From Blakeslea trispora (lineage: Eukaryota > Mucoromycota > Mucoromycetes > Mucorales > Choanephoraceae), in contig JAIWNE010000018.1 of the NCBI GenBank assembly GCA_025331445.1, positions 62,001 to 126,000 of the forward strand: a DNA stretch of 64,000 nt, given 5' to 3'. Position 1 is the first letter of the stretch, and every line of letters begins with the position of its first letter. Below, in pieces: positions 63,593-64,000 of this stretch. The translations under genes and the position numbers were made by a program. The notes under the pieces were generated by a model. It was not told the origin of the DNA and made no database searches. It was given only the letters and a program-made list of their open reading frames with translations.

Positions 63593-63730
63593 TCTCTTTA
63601 TAAAAAATGAAAATGAAAAAGATGAATTTTGTTTTAAGCCTGATTTTCCCTCCCCCAAATAATAATAAAATTAATTTTATTTCCATCTTTTTTGTTTTTC
63701 CTTTCCTCTTTTTCTTTAAAAATCTATGTT

Positions 63731-64000
63731 ATGACTGTATTTGAGTTGGTACCAGAGCGAATTGTTGTTGGATTTGTTGTATGCTTAATCAGCTATTTAC
63801 AATTGACTACCAACTTTTATATCCTCGGCCCTGCTCTGGGTGGCTGGCTTAGTTTTGAAGCACAGAAAATACTTGTGCCTATGAACATTTTTCTTGTTTC
63901 ACTTTATGTAAATTATTACTATGCTTGTACAACAGCACCTGGTTATACACCTGAAGGATGGGTAAGAACGCGTCAAATATGATCAATATATCATATGGAT
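63731..64000 (+). CDS. PFA4: Palmitoyltransferase Pfa4-like, first exon (runs off the window)
   Basis: Exon 1 is 63731-63961 (77 codons), ending at donor GGTAAGA; the intron continues past 64000. The start MTVFELVPERIVVG is the first ATG that precedes the membrane part. Two hydrophobic helices are visible (ERIVVGFVVCLISYLQL and ILVPMNIFLVSLYVNYY), followed by YYYACTTAPGYTPEGW, the TTxPG segment that precedes the DHHC domain in Pfa4-type ER palmitoyltransferases. The DHHC cysteine-rich domain itself is outside the window, so the call rests on this N-terminal pattern. Confidence 0.75.

Overview
This window is nuclear DNA of an early-diverging fungus, most likely a member of the Mucorales (Mucoromycota); I cannot resolve the genus. 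The grounds are AT-rich gaps full of poly-A/T, small introns (about 50-79 nt, GT..AG) inside almost every gene, a PAS protein and C2H2 factors of the kind common in this group, Tc1-like and Helitron-type transposon remains, and a family of intron-bearing, transposon-associated genes with PD...GEIK motifs that I know from Mucorales genomes. Coordinates of spliced genes below come from splice sites I read by eye and checked for reading phase.

Layout. 1-9.5 kb: a two-finger C2H2 factor, an 88-bp-arm perfect hairpin in intergenic DNA, and a PAS-domain protein. 9.5-28.7 kb is the dense housekeeping block: glucose-6-phosphate dehydrogenase, Mic60/mitofilin, an MFS-like transporter, a mitochondrial ADCK1/Mcp2-type atypical kinase with a 20-nt microexon, an atypical kinase-like protein, an Ufo1-like F-box/WD40/UIM protein, the small RNA polymerase subunit Rpb12 (two short exons) and a mucin-like cell-surface protein. 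28.7-36.4 kb is accessory: transposase and nuclease-like relics, then a 4,780-bp element with TA target-site duplication and about 97-bp inverted repeats carrying doubled internal sites. It holds a nuclease-like gene, a Helitron helicase tail with a CTAG end, a dead Tc1-like transposase, and a 98-bp insertion nested in one inverted repeat.

36.4-41.7 kb returns to single-copy genes: a nucleotide-sugar transporter and an unusual BTB + CAP-Gly fusion. 41.7-47 kb is repeat-rich: a nearly identical 689/701-bp direct repeat about 4.2 kb apart, a transposase fragment, unassigned open frames, a long CT microsatellite and a 75-85-bp minisatellite. 47-64 kb is sparse: a four-finger C2H2 factor, a WDR5/Swd3 protein whose start codon is split by an intron, an ankyrin-repeat protein, long empty stretches, then the RNase P RNA gene and the first exon of a Pfa4-type palmitoyltransferase running off the end.

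The genes are not an operon or cluster; each has its own promoter region. Two mitochondrial inner-membrane/intermembrane proteins (Mic60 and the ADCK1-like protein) lie within 7 kb of each other, but I see no sign that this is more than coincidence.
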